NCBI GenBank assembly: GCA_937899935.1
Contig: CALCOW010000474.1
Coordinates: forward strand, 1 to 25,381
Direction of reading: 5' to 3'
Origin: an uncultured Phycisphaerae bacterium
GTDB lineage: Bacteria; Planctomycetota; Phycisphaerae; Phycisphaerales; SM1A02
DNA length: 25,381 bases
This document shows positions 16,333 through 23,537 of this stretch, in pieces. The first letter of the stretch is position 1, and the number at the start of each line of letters is the position of its first letter. The position numbers and the translations under genes were made by a program. A model generated the notes under the pieces. That model did not search any database and had not been told where the DNA came from. It was given only the letters and a program-made list of their open reading frames with translations.

Positions 16333-17679
16333 CTAAAACATGAGTTGAAGCTGACTACGAATCAACCATTCGCCAGCTTCGTCAGATTCACGAACACCGT
16401 TGCCAGAGCTCGAATACGTATCTGCGATTGGATCAAAACCCCATCCAAAATCAGTTGTAAACTTGATTTCTCTGCTCGATGGAATCGGATAATAACTAAA
16501 ACCGGCAGTCAGCCAACTCGTATTTTCAGTATCCCTATCATCGATATGCCCCAGCGAGTACTGCACGAATATCTCAAGTGGATCTACGACAAAAAAACCA
16601 CCTTGGGCAACAAAACCCCACGATTGCTCCCACTCATTCGATTCTCTCTGGCCATTGTTCCATACAAAGTAAGTCATAGCGTTCCAGCCACTGCCTTGTA
16701 AACTTGCATCTACAGTGAAGCCATAGTTCTGTTTGTTTTCATCCCTACGTGGGTAACTGAGAATTGCATTCTTAGAGTCTGCGTTGGTCCAGGCAAAAGC
16801 CGCACCCAGCATGAGGCCAAATTCGCCACCTGGCATCCCACTCATACCTCTGAACTGTCGAAAGCTACCCGCAAGAAGTGCCTGGCCACGCACTGCAATG
16901 CCATTGTTTGAATCGTTTTCTAGCGCTTGAAGATTAATATGCTTAGGACCATCGTTATACATGAAGTCCAATGTGAAATGATCAGTTGCGTAGTTGAGAC
17001 CAATTCCCTGACTACGAGCCCATGTATATCGGGTGTTGATAATCGTTCGATCTACTGCAAGCAGTCGGCTCGCTGAAGCATCTTGTTCACGAAGATATGG
17101 AACCTTGTACTGTCCGAACTTAACGGTCAAACCATTTCCAAGACTCTTCGAAATATATGCATCTTCAGCAAACAAGTTTCCACTACTATTGGTTGCTGAG
17201 TTTCTATTGCTTGCAATGACAAATTTATATTTCCATGTCTTGTCAATAATGTGGCCCGAAAACTCAATGCGCAGACGTCGAATCTCAAATCCATAGTCTA
17301 CTTTCGGATTCCCATCAGGCGTGTCGTTATACATCCAGCGTAGTTGGAAGAGACCATTAATCTTCATCGTGTAGGAACCATCTGCACTGCTGATGAAGAA
17401 GCCTCTGCGATAACCTGCACTCATATCATCTTGCAACAAGCTTGCTCGTGTATCAGCATCAGCCAATACATCTTGCACCAAACCACGTATTTCTTCAGCT
17501 CGCTCGTTTGTTAACCAGTCCGCTGAGTGCTCTGCCCGAACTTGATCGACTTCACTTTTGAGTTCTGCTACCACACTACGCAAGTGCTTCACTTCATTAA
17601 GGAGCGAATCATCTGTTTGATCACCTGTGGCTGCACCAGCCGTCATGAGAATCGCGGCCAAGATGAATGGTTTTGTCAT
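16333..17679 (-). CDS. Outer-membrane porin, phosphate-selective porin O/P family (paralogue 1)
   Basis: The ATG at 17679 is chosen because GGAG lies eight bases upstream and a signal peptide begins there (MTKPFILAAILMTAGAATG); the frame extends to 17883 without protein-like content. The 448-residue product has a short coiled coil (about residues 25-50, LLNEVKHLRSVVAELKSEVDQVRAE), an ADTRASLLQ linker, then a long beta-barrel of alternating strands ending in LQLMF, a C-terminal Phe that suits BAM insertion. Blocks such as MKINGLFQLRW, DKTWKYKFV and VKFGQYKVPYLRE fit the OprP/OprO-type porin family. It is roughly two-thirds identical by eye to the porin upstream. No terminator was found after it. 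The ion it passes is unknown; the family name does not prove phosphate. Confidence 0.87.
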   Translation of the reverse strand: MTKPFILAAILMTAGAATGDQTDDSLLNEVKHLRSVVAELKSEVDQVRAEHSADWLTNERAEEIRGLVQDVLADADTRASLLQDDMSAGYRRGFFISSADGSYTMKINGLFQLRWMYNDTPDGNPKVDYGFEIRRLRIEFSGHIIDKTWKYKFVIASNRNSATNSSGNLFAEDAYISKSLGNGLTVKFGQYKVPYLREQDASASRLLAVDRTIINTRYTWARSQGIGLNYATDHFTLDFMYNDGPKHINLQALENDSNNGIAVRGQALLAGSFRQFRGMSGMPGGEFGLMLGAAFAWTNADSKNAILSYPRRDENKQNYGFTVDASLQGSGWNAMTYFVWNNGQRESNEWEQSWGFVAQGGFFVVDPLEIFVQYSLGHIDDRDTENTSWLTAGFSYYPIPSSREIKFTTDFGWGFDPIADTYSSSGNGVRESDEAGEWLIRSQLQLMF

Positions 17680-17714
17680 ATCAGAGCTCCGTACCCGAAA
17701 TCTCTCGTATCCCA

Positions 17715-17728
17715 GGGCGGAAGTGTAA
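17715..17728 (-). promoter_or_regulatory. 14-nt motif shared by both porin genes (copy 1)
   Basis: GGGCGGAAGTGTAA (TTACACTTCCGCCC in the sense of the gene) lies 35 bases before the porin start at 17679. The same 14 bases precede the other porin, while the surrounding non-coding sequence has diverged. TACACT could be a weak -10 box with a GC-rich discriminator; no good -35 accompanies it. Confidence 0.45.
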
Positions 17729-17866
17729 TGGAATTCAATGGCATGCCTAGAAAACGCGTCGATTTTCATCTGTAAGAACGACATTTTGACCAAATATCGC
17801 TTGTCAGCTATCAAAGGACTGGCTTCATACGACTTCGCATTGGCCAAAAGAGGATTCTTTGACCAC

Positions 17867-17897
17867 AAAAACACCGCGACCACTTATGTGGCCGCGG
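17867..17897 (-). terminator. Rho-independent terminator after porin paralogue 2
   Basis: Read on the minus strand, CCGCG and CGCGG arms plus CCAC/GTGG inner arms form a ten-base-pair stem with one mismatch and a four-base loop (17897-17874). It is followed by a T-rich run (17871-17867). It lies 32 bases after the porin stop and separates the two porin transcripts. Confidence 0.85.
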
Positions 17898-17928
17898 CGA
17901 TACTTGATAAACGAGTCTAGAGATTTGT

Positions 17929-19278
17929 TTAGAAGAGGAGCTGAATCTGGCTGCGAAGCAACCATTCGCCGGAATCGTCTGAACTACGAACACCGGTACC
18001 GGAGCTTGTGTATGTTGAATCAACTGCATCAAATGCCCAACCAAAGTCGGTTGTCATCTTAACGTTCGTTGAATCTTCAACTGGATAGTAGTTGACGCCA
18101 ACTGTAACCCAGTTTGTATCTTCAGGACTGTTATCCTCAATATGACCAAGGGCGTAGCGAGCAAAAATCTCTACTGGGTCGGCAAGGAAGATACCACCTT
18201 GGGCAACGACGCCCCATGATGAATTCCAATCGCCACTGCTCTTTGCCTTGCCATTATTCCAAACAAAGTAGGCCATCGCATTCCAGCCACCACCTTGTAA
18301 GCTTGCGTCGACCGTAAAGCCGTAGTTTTGGTCGTTCGCATCCTTACGTGGATAGCTCAAAACGGCGTCTTTTGATCCAGCGTTGGTCCAAGCGAATGCG
18401 GCACCGATCATTGCACCAAAATCGCCACCTGGCATACCACTCATACCCTTGAACTGCTTGAAGTTACCCGCAAGTAATACCTGAGCGCGAGCCGCAAGAC
18501 CGTTATTCGAAGCACCGTCGAGACTCTGAAGATTGATGTGCTTCGGTCCGTCGTTGTACATAAAATCGACGGTCAGGTTATCACTCGCATAACCAACGCC
18601 AATACCCTGACTACGTCCCCACGTGAAGCGTGTGTTGATAATCGAACGATCAACTGTTAACTGCTTACTTGAAGACACAAGCTCTTCACGAAGATAAGGA
18701 ACTTTGTACTGGCCAAACTTGACACTCAGGCCATCACCCAGACTCTTTGAAATGTAAGCATCTTCAATAAACAGATTGGCCGTACCGCCGGTAGCGTTAT
18801 TCCGGCTGCTTGCTACAACAAACTTATATTTCCAGGTCTTATCTATGATATTACCACCGAACTTTAACTTCAGACGTCGCAGTTCAAATCCGTAGTCATC
18901 TTCTGGGTCGCTACCTGGCGCCGTGTTATATTCCCATCGCAACTGAAACTGTGCATTGATCTTCATCGTGTACGAACCATCTGCATTGGTGATGAAGAAT
19001 CCTTTGTTGTAGCCAGCTGAGACACCATCTTGTAGCAAGCTCGCTCTTGTGTCGGCATCGGCTAGTACATCTTGTACTAAGACGCGCACTTCTTCGGCTC
19101 GCTGTTCAGTTAACCAATCGGCTGACTGCTCAGCACGAACCTGATCCACCTCATTCTTCAGTTGTTCTACCATTCGACGAAGATCTTCGACTTCTCCCGG
19201 TGTTGAGTCGTTTTGAAGATCACCCATGGCCACACCTCCAACAAGAAGAATTGCACCCATTACGATTATTTTTCTCAT
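17929..19278 (-). CDS. Outer-membrane porin, phosphate-selective porin O/P family (paralogue 2)
   Basis: AGGAG seven bases before the ATG and a signal peptide (MRKIIVMGAILLVGGVAMG) fix the start. The 449-residue protein has the same plan as its neighbour: coiled coil (VEDLRRMVEQLKNEVDQVRAE), ADTRASLLQ linker, beta-barrel with MKINAQFQLRW, DKTWKYKFVVASSRN, VKFGQYKVPYLRE and GMSGMPGGDFG blocks, and a terminal LQLLF. The coiled coil may trimerise or contact the cell wall. The two genes are a tandem duplication kept in frame and length, with separate transcription, so they probably have different specificities or expression conditions. Confidence 0.88.
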   Translation of the reverse strand: MRKIIVMGAILLVGGVAMGDLQNDSTPGEVEDLRRMVEQLKNEVDQVRAEQSADWLTEQRAEEVRVLVQDVLADADTRASLLQDGVSAGYNKGFFITNADGSYTMKINAQFQLRWEYNTAPGSDPEDDYGFELRRLKLKFGGNIIDKTWKYKFVVASSRNNATGGTANLFIEDAYISKSLGDGLSVKFGQYKVPYLREELVSSSKQLTVDRSIINTRFTWGRSQGIGVGYASDNLTVDFMYNDGPKHINLQSLDGASNNGLAARAQVLLAGNFKQFKGMSGMPGGDFGAMIGAAFAWTNAGSKDAVLSYPRKDANDQNYGFTVDASLQGGGWNAMAYFVWNNGKAKSSGDWNSSWGVVAQGGIFLADPVEIFARYALGHIEDNSPEDTNWVTVGVNYYPVEDSTNVKMTTDFGWAFDAVDSTYTSSGTGVRSSDDSGEWLLRSQIQLLF

Positions 19279-19589
19279 TTCAAATCTCCTAATCCAAACA
19301 CATTTGGCTAGATGTTCATAGTCAACGGGCGGAAGTGTAAACGCCGATCGCTAACGATTGGTAATTTTGATGTTTTCAATTTACAAAGGACTGCTTCAGA
19401 TTTGCTTGTTGATGGTGGGCAAACTCCGCCCCCATGGCACGCGAAACCCGTCAATTTGCTTGGGAATGACTTTTTTCGGTCTAAAAATACAATAAAAGTT
19501 CGCAAGAACACCTCCACCAACACCGGTCGAGCGTGCCTTTTCTGCCTACCATGTGCTGGTCTATTCAACTCTGCTGGAAGGAAATCAAA
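19279..19589. other. Divergent intergenic region, porin 2 and exported small protein
   Basis: These 311 bases hold no convincing gene; the open frames here have no ribosome site or recognisable protein. The porin leader and the shared 14-nt motif occupy the left end. Around 19405-19460 there is a GC-rich patch (GGGCAAACTCCGCCC) followed by an AT-rich run (TTTTTTCGGTCTAAAAATAC, near 19470-19490) that may contain the promoter of the gene at 19590. I could not fit a riboswitch class to it. Confidence 0.5.
19327..19340 (-). promoter_or_regulatory. 14-nt motif shared by both porin genes (copy 2)
   Basis: GGGCGGAAGTGTAA, identical to the copy at 17715-17728, lies 48 bases before the porin start at 19278. 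The different distance to the ATG and the diverged flanks suggest that the motif itself is selected, as a promoter -10/discriminator or a regulator site. Confidence 0.45.
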
Positions 19590-20057
19590 ATGCTTAGATG
19601 GTCGGTACTTACTGTCATCACTGCACTCACGCTCTGCATGATCATGACAACTCATGCACAGGTTGCTCCTGTTGGTGGACCCAATAGCCAACCCCTGCCA
19701 CCTGCTGAATTACAGGCGAAATCTACCAATCAAATTGTTGGAGATATTCGTGGCATTTACATGCGGCCTTTCCCCGAGGATGGTGGGGTCACTGTTGCTT
19801 ATATTGCTGAGATAGAGGTCAAACAGGTCATCAAGGGCGACCATACAAAGCCTGGCATGGTCGTCTATCTGAGCTTCTGGGCGCGCACTCCAACCGCACT
19901 GCGAAAGAACCCGGCTCTGGATCCAGGTTATTCCATATCTCCTCGAATGACAGGAACGGTACAGTGCTACTACACCGTTAACGAAGATGGCGTCTGCGAA
20001 GTGGTCTCGCCGAATGGGATGGAGCGATTTGTTGAGCCCGCTAAGACAACTGACTAA
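19590..20057 (+). CDS. Small exported protein of unknown function
   Basis: GAAGGA at 19577-19582 lies seven bases before the ATG at 19590, and the product opens with a clear signal peptide (MLRWSVLTVITALTLCMIMTTHAQ), so this start is preferred to the frame's upstream ATG at 19533. The mature part, about 130 residues, is proline-rich at first and then seems all-beta: VGDIRGIYMRPF, VAYIAEIEVKQVIKGDHTKPGMVVYLSFW, MTGTVQCYYTVNEDG. The pattern of a strand leading into an 'xVxxVIKGD...G..V.L' turn resembles small secreted beta-sandwich domains, but I do not recognise a family. Probably periplasmic. It is transcribed away from the porins. Confidence 0.65.
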   Translation: MLRWSVLTVITALTLCMIMTTHAQVAPVGGPNSQPLPPAELQAKSTNQIVGDIRGIYMRPFPEDGGVTVAYIAEIEVKQVIKGDHTKPGMVVYLSFWARTPTALRKNPALDPGYSISPRMTGTVQCYYTVNEDGVCEVVSPNGMERFVEPAKTTD

Positions 20058-20126
20058 GGCCGTCTGTGGCGTTTTAAAATCTAATGATGCCAACAAGCTT
20101 TGACAGCATGGATCCGATTACGCAGG

Positions 20127-20669
20127 CTACATATTCAGCTCATCGGCTTCTCGCTTTTGAAAACGATCCAGACATTCTTCAATAATCTGAAAAGCAGCAA
20201 CGCGATCTTGCCATCCATAGGTATCCGATTTCTTACCTTCAAGTTCTTTATAAATACCGAAGAAGTAGTCCACCTCACGAAGAAGATGACTCGAGAGATG
20301 TTGTAAGCCGTGTAGATCACGAGCCAGTGGATCGCTGACGGGAACGCCCAGTATCTTATGATCAAGCCCTTTATCGTCACGCATCTCTAGCACGCCAAGT
20401 GGCCGTACTTCGATGAGACATCCCGTGAAGGTTGGCCCATCAGTCATGACAATAACATCGAGTGGATCACCATCTTCAGCGTGGGTCTGCGGAATAAAAC
20501 CATAGGCCCCTGGGTAGTGCACGGGACTATAAAGGGCTCGATCAAGCTTAAATACATTAAGATTCTTGTCGTATTCAAATTTACTTGAAGAACCCTTAGG
20601 AATCTCAATCACGGCGTTGACCGCCGACGGTGGGTCCGGACCCGGTGGTAGTCTCAGATAGTCGGTCAC
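20127..20669 (-). CDS. ppa: Soluble inorganic pyrophosphatase, family I
   Basis: The 180-residue enzyme hydrolyses pyrophosphate to two phosphates in the cytoplasm, with Mg. It shows the conserved IEIPKGSSSKFEYD block (substrate lysines and glutamate), VHYPGAYGFIPQT, and the family signature DGDPLDVIV with its catalytic aspartates, followed by a RDDKGLDHKIL block. Length is close to the E. coli enzyme. The frame extends to a GTG at 20684, but AAGGAG (20681-20676) lies six bases before the GTG at 20669, so that start is chosen. It converges on the small exported-protein gene and diverges from the membrane-protein gene. Confidence 0.93.
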   Translation of the reverse strand: MTDYLRLPPGPDPPSAVNAVIEIPKGSSSKFEYDKNLNVFKLDRALYSPVHYPGAYGFIPQTHAEDGDPLDVIVMTDGPTFTGCLIEVRPLGVLEMRDDKGLDHKILGVPVSDPLARDLHGLQHLSSHLLREVDYFFGIYKELEGKKSDTYGWQDRVAAFQIIEECLDRFQKREADELNM

Positions 20670-20675
20670 TTTTAG

Positions 20676-20681
20676 CTCCTT
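20676..20681 (-). promoter_or_regulatory. Ribosome binding site that decides the ppa start
   Basis: AAGGAG on the minus strand, six bases before the GTG at 20669. It lies inside the frame that would start at the upstream GTG (20684), so the shorter protein is favoured. Confidence 0.7.
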
Positions 20682-20764
20682 CACCGTATTGTCTAACAGT
20701 CCCTGGTTATTTGCAAAAGCCCCTTGAGGACTTTCCGAGTGAGAGGTGCTATGCTAATTCTGCA

Positions 20765-21091
20765 ATGTTGCTCTACCGGATAGTTCGATTCATCGATGCA
20801 GCTTTTCCATACTTTATGGCCGGCTTGGTGATATTTGAGTTCTGTCTCGCCTTCTTCTTGATGTTCATTTTCCCGCCAGGATCACTTGGACTCATCTTCC
20901 TCGGACTCATCACCGTTGCACTAGCAAGTCTTGGATCAAAACTATTAGGCTCAATCGAGCGAGGATTCGCCGCTGGCATCAGTTACGAACATCCGTCTCC
21001 TCATCATCTCGAGCAAGCACAAGAACACCCCGAGCCTGAACTCAATGTCTTTATAGATGATCGCAGTGGGCCCAGTCGAGCTCAGAGTTAA
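20765..21091 (+). CDS. Small membrane protein of unknown function
   Basis: The 108-residue product has two strongly hydrophobic segments (about residues 9-34, FIDAAFPYFMAGLVIFEFCLAFF, and 38-56, SLGLIFLGLITVALASLG) with a PPG turn, and an acidic, His/Pro-rich C-terminal tail. It looks like a two-pass inner-membrane protein with both ends on the same side. No family is recognised. The start is uncertain: there is no good ribosome site before the ATG at 20765, and the frame runs open upstream to 20630 but into the ppa gene on the other strand. A TATGCT box just upstream raises the possibility of a very short leader. Confidence 0.55.
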   Translation: MLLYRIVRFIDAAFPYFMAGLVIFEFCLAFFLMFIFPPGSLGLIFLGLITVALASLGSKLLGSIERGFAAGISYEHPSPHHLEQAQEHPEPELNVFIDDRSGPSRAQS

Positions 21092-21443
21092 ATCTAAAAA
21101 GCAACACGAAACATTGCCCCTTAATCGGTGCGATATCGCGTAATCGTTGCTGCAGTGGTTTCTTGTGAACTATCTGCCAGCGACAAGTAAGTTTGGAGTC
21201 CCATATGTGGGAGCCCGTACCAGTAGACGCCCATCTATATGTATGCCTGCAGCTCATCAACGTTTGATTGAGTATACAAACTGGTCACGATGGCCTACCA
21301 CATGATTGATGTTGTTGACGGGTCTCTTTCAAGAGTACCTTTCGTCGTCTCGCAGCGCGCTGTCACCAATGTCAAGGTGGTTCATCGTGCTCCCACATGG
21401 GGCCCAACTTACTTTCTATAGCGAATAGATTTTGTCATCAGAT
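21092..21443. other. Gene-free region with a long imperfect inverted repeat
   Basis: These 352 bases between the small membrane-protein gene and galK hold no convincing gene. They contain a 230-bp segment (21185-21414) bounded by inverted repeats, described separately, and the left arm of the hairpin at the galK end. A short frame near its right end reads PTWGPTYFL before a stop, slightly like the GATYFVT start of REP-associated transposases, but it is too short to judge. Confidence 0.5.
21185..21414. repeat. 230-bp element with imperfect terminal inverted repeats (MITE-like)
   Basis: The left end (21185-21214, 30 nt) begins AAGTAAGTT and ends CCCATATGTGGGAGC. The reverse complement of the right end (21389-21414, 26 nt) begins AAGTAAGTT and ends CCCCATGTGGGAGC. 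They match at about 24 of 26 positions with two or three small gaps. The left arm also contains its own small palindrome, TCCCATATGTGGGA. There is no clear target-site duplication. A decayed non-autonomous mobile element is the simplest reading; a structured RNA is the alternative. Confidence 0.5.
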
Positions 21444-21450
21444 CTATTCG
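21422..21450 (-). other. Hairpin across the galK stop codon
   Basis: CGAATAGAT (21422-21430) and ATCTATTCG (21442-21450) are perfect 9-bp inverted repeats with an 11-base loop; the galK stop (21446-21444) lies in one arm. The stem is AT-rich and has no following T-tract, so it is a poor Rho-independent terminator. It may protect the 3' end of the message. Confidence 0.45.
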
Positions 21451-22535
21451 TCGTAAGGACCGGCGCCTTGGCTCGGGCGTACGACGTAAATTTCTGGAGC
21501 CCTATCAAACTGAGTCTTGTATCCATCAATCATAGCCTCTGACCAAGGAGTCAATTTCTCAGGTTCGACGAGATTAACTGTGCAGCCACCAAAACCGCCG
21601 CCAGTCATTCTTGACCCAATCGTTCCAGCCTGTTGTTCAGCGAGTTCAACTAACGCGTCCAATTCCCGACAACTCACTTCATAATCATCTCGCAAGCTCA
21701 CATGAGACTCATGCATACACTCACCGAGCATTGAAAGTTCATGGTGCCAACACGCCTCGGCAAATCGATGCACACGATTGTTCTCCGTCACAATGTGACA
21801 CAATCGTTTATTCAGTGGCGAGGGCAGGATTTCAATGCATTTTGGAAGATCGTCAATGGTCAGATCACGTAATGCAGTACCAAGCAACTTCTCAACTTCA
21901 ATACACTGCTGCCGACGCTCGTTGTAAGCACTGCTACCAAGGGAGTGCCTTATCTTCGAATCAACCACCACAATCTTCATGTCTATCGGCAATTCAATAA
22001 GCTGGTGCTTTTGAGTATGACAATCCAATAGCATTGCACATCCATCAGCACCGTAGACCGAAACAAATTGATCCATAATGCCGCACTGAACACCTACAAA
22101 TTTTCGCTCGGCGGCAACACACATTTCAACTAATTCAGGACGCGGCACTGTCTCGCCAGCGATATCACAGAGCGCTAATGCAATCGAAACCTCAAGTGAG
22201 GCCGAGGAGCTCAGGCCTGCTCCAATTGGAACAGTGCTGGAAATTTCAATATGGGCGGGAAACAAGGCAATACCACGATGATCCAGTTCTTTCGCAACAC
22301 CAATGACGTAGTCCATCCATGTTCCCGTAGGCTCTTGCTTGTGGATTGAGTGCACATCCCAAACACCCTCTTCGCCAAGATCGACAGAGCGAACCCTTAA
22401 GTGGTCGCCTTGTGTAGTGAGCACTCGAACATGACACTCTAAGTCAATGGTTGCCGGGCATACCATCCCGCCCACATAGTCGATGTGATCACCGATGAGG
22501 TTGACTCGCCCTGGCGCTCGAAATGTACGGAGCAT
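21444..22535 (-). CDS. galK: Galactokinase (GHMP kinase)
   Basis: The 363-residue enzyme phosphorylates galactose to galactose 1-phosphate with ATP in the cytoplasm. The three GHMP motifs are clear: the galactokinase signature GRVNLIGDHIDYVGG (9-23), the ATP loop PIGAGLSSSASLE, and SRMTGGGFGG near the C-terminus; the catalytic aspartate is in CGIMDQF. The usual GEHTDY reads GDHIDY, so the sugar-contacting Glu is Asp (D16), which may affect substrate choice. The ATG at 22535 fits the domain start and has AGGA eleven bases upstream; a TTG at 22583 would lie within the methyltransferase gene. It follows that gene by 17 bases, so they are co-transcribed. No galT or galE is in the window. Confidence 0.88.
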   Translation of the reverse strand: MLRTFRAPGRVNLIGDHIDYVGGMVCPATIDLECHVRVLTTQGDHLRVRSVDLGEEGVWDVHSIHKQEPTGTWMDYVIGVAKELDHRGIALFPAHIEISSTVPIGAGLSSSASLEVSIALALCDIAGETVPRPELVEMCVAAERKFVGVQCGIMDQFVSVYGADGCAMLLDCHTQKHQLIELPIDMKIVVVDSKIRHSLGSSAYNERRQQCIEVEKLLGTALRDLTIDDLPKCIEILPSPLNKRLCHIVTENNRVHRFAEACWHHELSMLGECMHESHVSLRDDYEVSCRELDALVELAEQQAGTIGSRMTGGGFGGCTVNLVEPEKLTPWSEAMIDGYKTQFDRAPEIYVVRPSQGAGPYDE

Positions 22536-22552
22536 GGAAGTCTTTTTCCTGT

Positions 22553-23485
22553 TTATGCTGGCTTTCGACCAACGCAGATACAACGCGGAGTTTCAAGTGT
22601 AATTGGATCACTTAATACATTGCCAAACAAACGAATCTCTTCAAAACCACAATTCTGAAGCAACGAAGAGATTTCATATGGCATGTATATCTTGACTTTC
22701 ATCAACCGACGAGTTCTCTTTCCATCAGGAAGAAAGAAATTCCAATGACTCTTCAACATGCCGGCTACACAATCGACTTCGCTCTCTTCGATAACAACAA
22801 GTGAATTTGAACAGTCCGGACCATCAATGTGCACATGGCGATCTTGGAAGTTCTTGATTACATATGCCATGTTCACATAATCTAAGGCAAACATCCCGCC
22901 AGGCTTCAGAGACTCGTAGGCTCTTTGAAGAAGCTTGATATTATCTGCATCATCGGCACTGTAGCCAAAGCTGGTAAACCAATTGATGACGACATCACAA
23001 AGCTCCGGCATCACGAACTGACGAGCATCATCACAGATAAATTCGCATGCTAGTTGTGACTCACGTGATTTATGTGATGCCCTACTAATATAGGTATCAA
23101 TGCAATCGACGCCCGTCACATGGCAGCCCTGAGTTGCAATCGGAATGCTCAGGCGGCCTCGACCACAACATTGATCAAATACAGATTGACCTGGTTTTAA
23201 ATTCAGCTCCCTGAAAATAAAATCAACTTGAGCTTTGGTTTTTTCCTCATCGAGTCTGTCAAGCACATCCTGGCCGTAAACTTCATCAAAAAAGCTTTCC
23301 CACCAAGGTTTCTGCTGATGATGGTCCGGAATTGGGTGATGTGGCTCTACCATGATCTTGATCTTTTTCTTGTTCACTAGCCTATCGGCAGTCTTACTTT
23401 CTGCAACCGCCTCACGAGGCATGGCTCGCCTTGAGCAATCACTTCTCACCCAAGTTTTCATGGGCGAGTAAAATGAGTTTGTCAT
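22553..23485 (-). CDS. SAM-dependent methyltransferase (class I)
   Basis: The Rossmann methyltransferase core starts near residue 90: motif I is VFDQCCGRGRLSIPIA, followed by the acidic end of strand two, VTGVDCIDTY, then CEFICDDARQF and VVINWFTSFGYS at motif IV. The C-terminal half (SLKPGGMFALDYVN, KVKIYMPYEISSLL, CGFEEIRLFG) is typical of small-molecule methyltransferases. The pair of cysteines in DQCCGRGR where most have D-x-G-x-G is typical of one subfamily. The start is unclear: ATGs at 23485, 23461, 23422 and 23353 are all possible, and the last (MVEPHHPIPD) begins where the family usually does. Substrate unknown. Operon with galK, divergent from the ABC ATPase. Confidence 0.75.
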   Translation of the reverse strand: MTNSFYSPMKTWVRSDCSRRAMPREAVAESKTADRLVNKKKIKIMVEPHHPIPDHHQQKPWWESFFDEVYGQDVLDRLDEEKTKAQVDFIFRELNLKPGQSVFDQCCGRGRLSIPIATQGCHVTGVDCIDTYISRASHKSRESQLACEFICDDARQFVMPELCDVVINWFTSFGYSADDADNIKLLQRAYESLKPGGMFALDYVNMAYVIKNFQDRHVHIDGPDCSNSLVVIEESEVDCVAGMLKSHWNFFLPDGKRTRRLMKVKIYMPYEISSLLQNCGFEEIRLFGNVLSDPITLETPRCICVGRKPA

Positions 23486-23537
23486 GATGCAGACTTCCTA
23501 TCCCATTACTTCAAAAAGCCATGAACAAGGCTCCCAA

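Noticed and set aside
19405..19460. GC-rich patch resembling parts of c-di-GMP (GGGCAAAC) or fluoride (GATGG) riboswitches
   Set aside because: The second half of each consensus and the required stems are missing.
19308..19691. 127-codon minus-strand frame opposite the small exported-protein gene
   Set aside because: The plus-strand gene has a good ribosome site and signal peptide; this frame has neither and covers the porin promoter region.
20750..20765. Extended -10 box (TGCTATGCT) giving a leaderless transcript for the small membrane protein
   Set aside because: The nearest -35-like hexamer is 20 bases away, and the start codon itself is uncertain.
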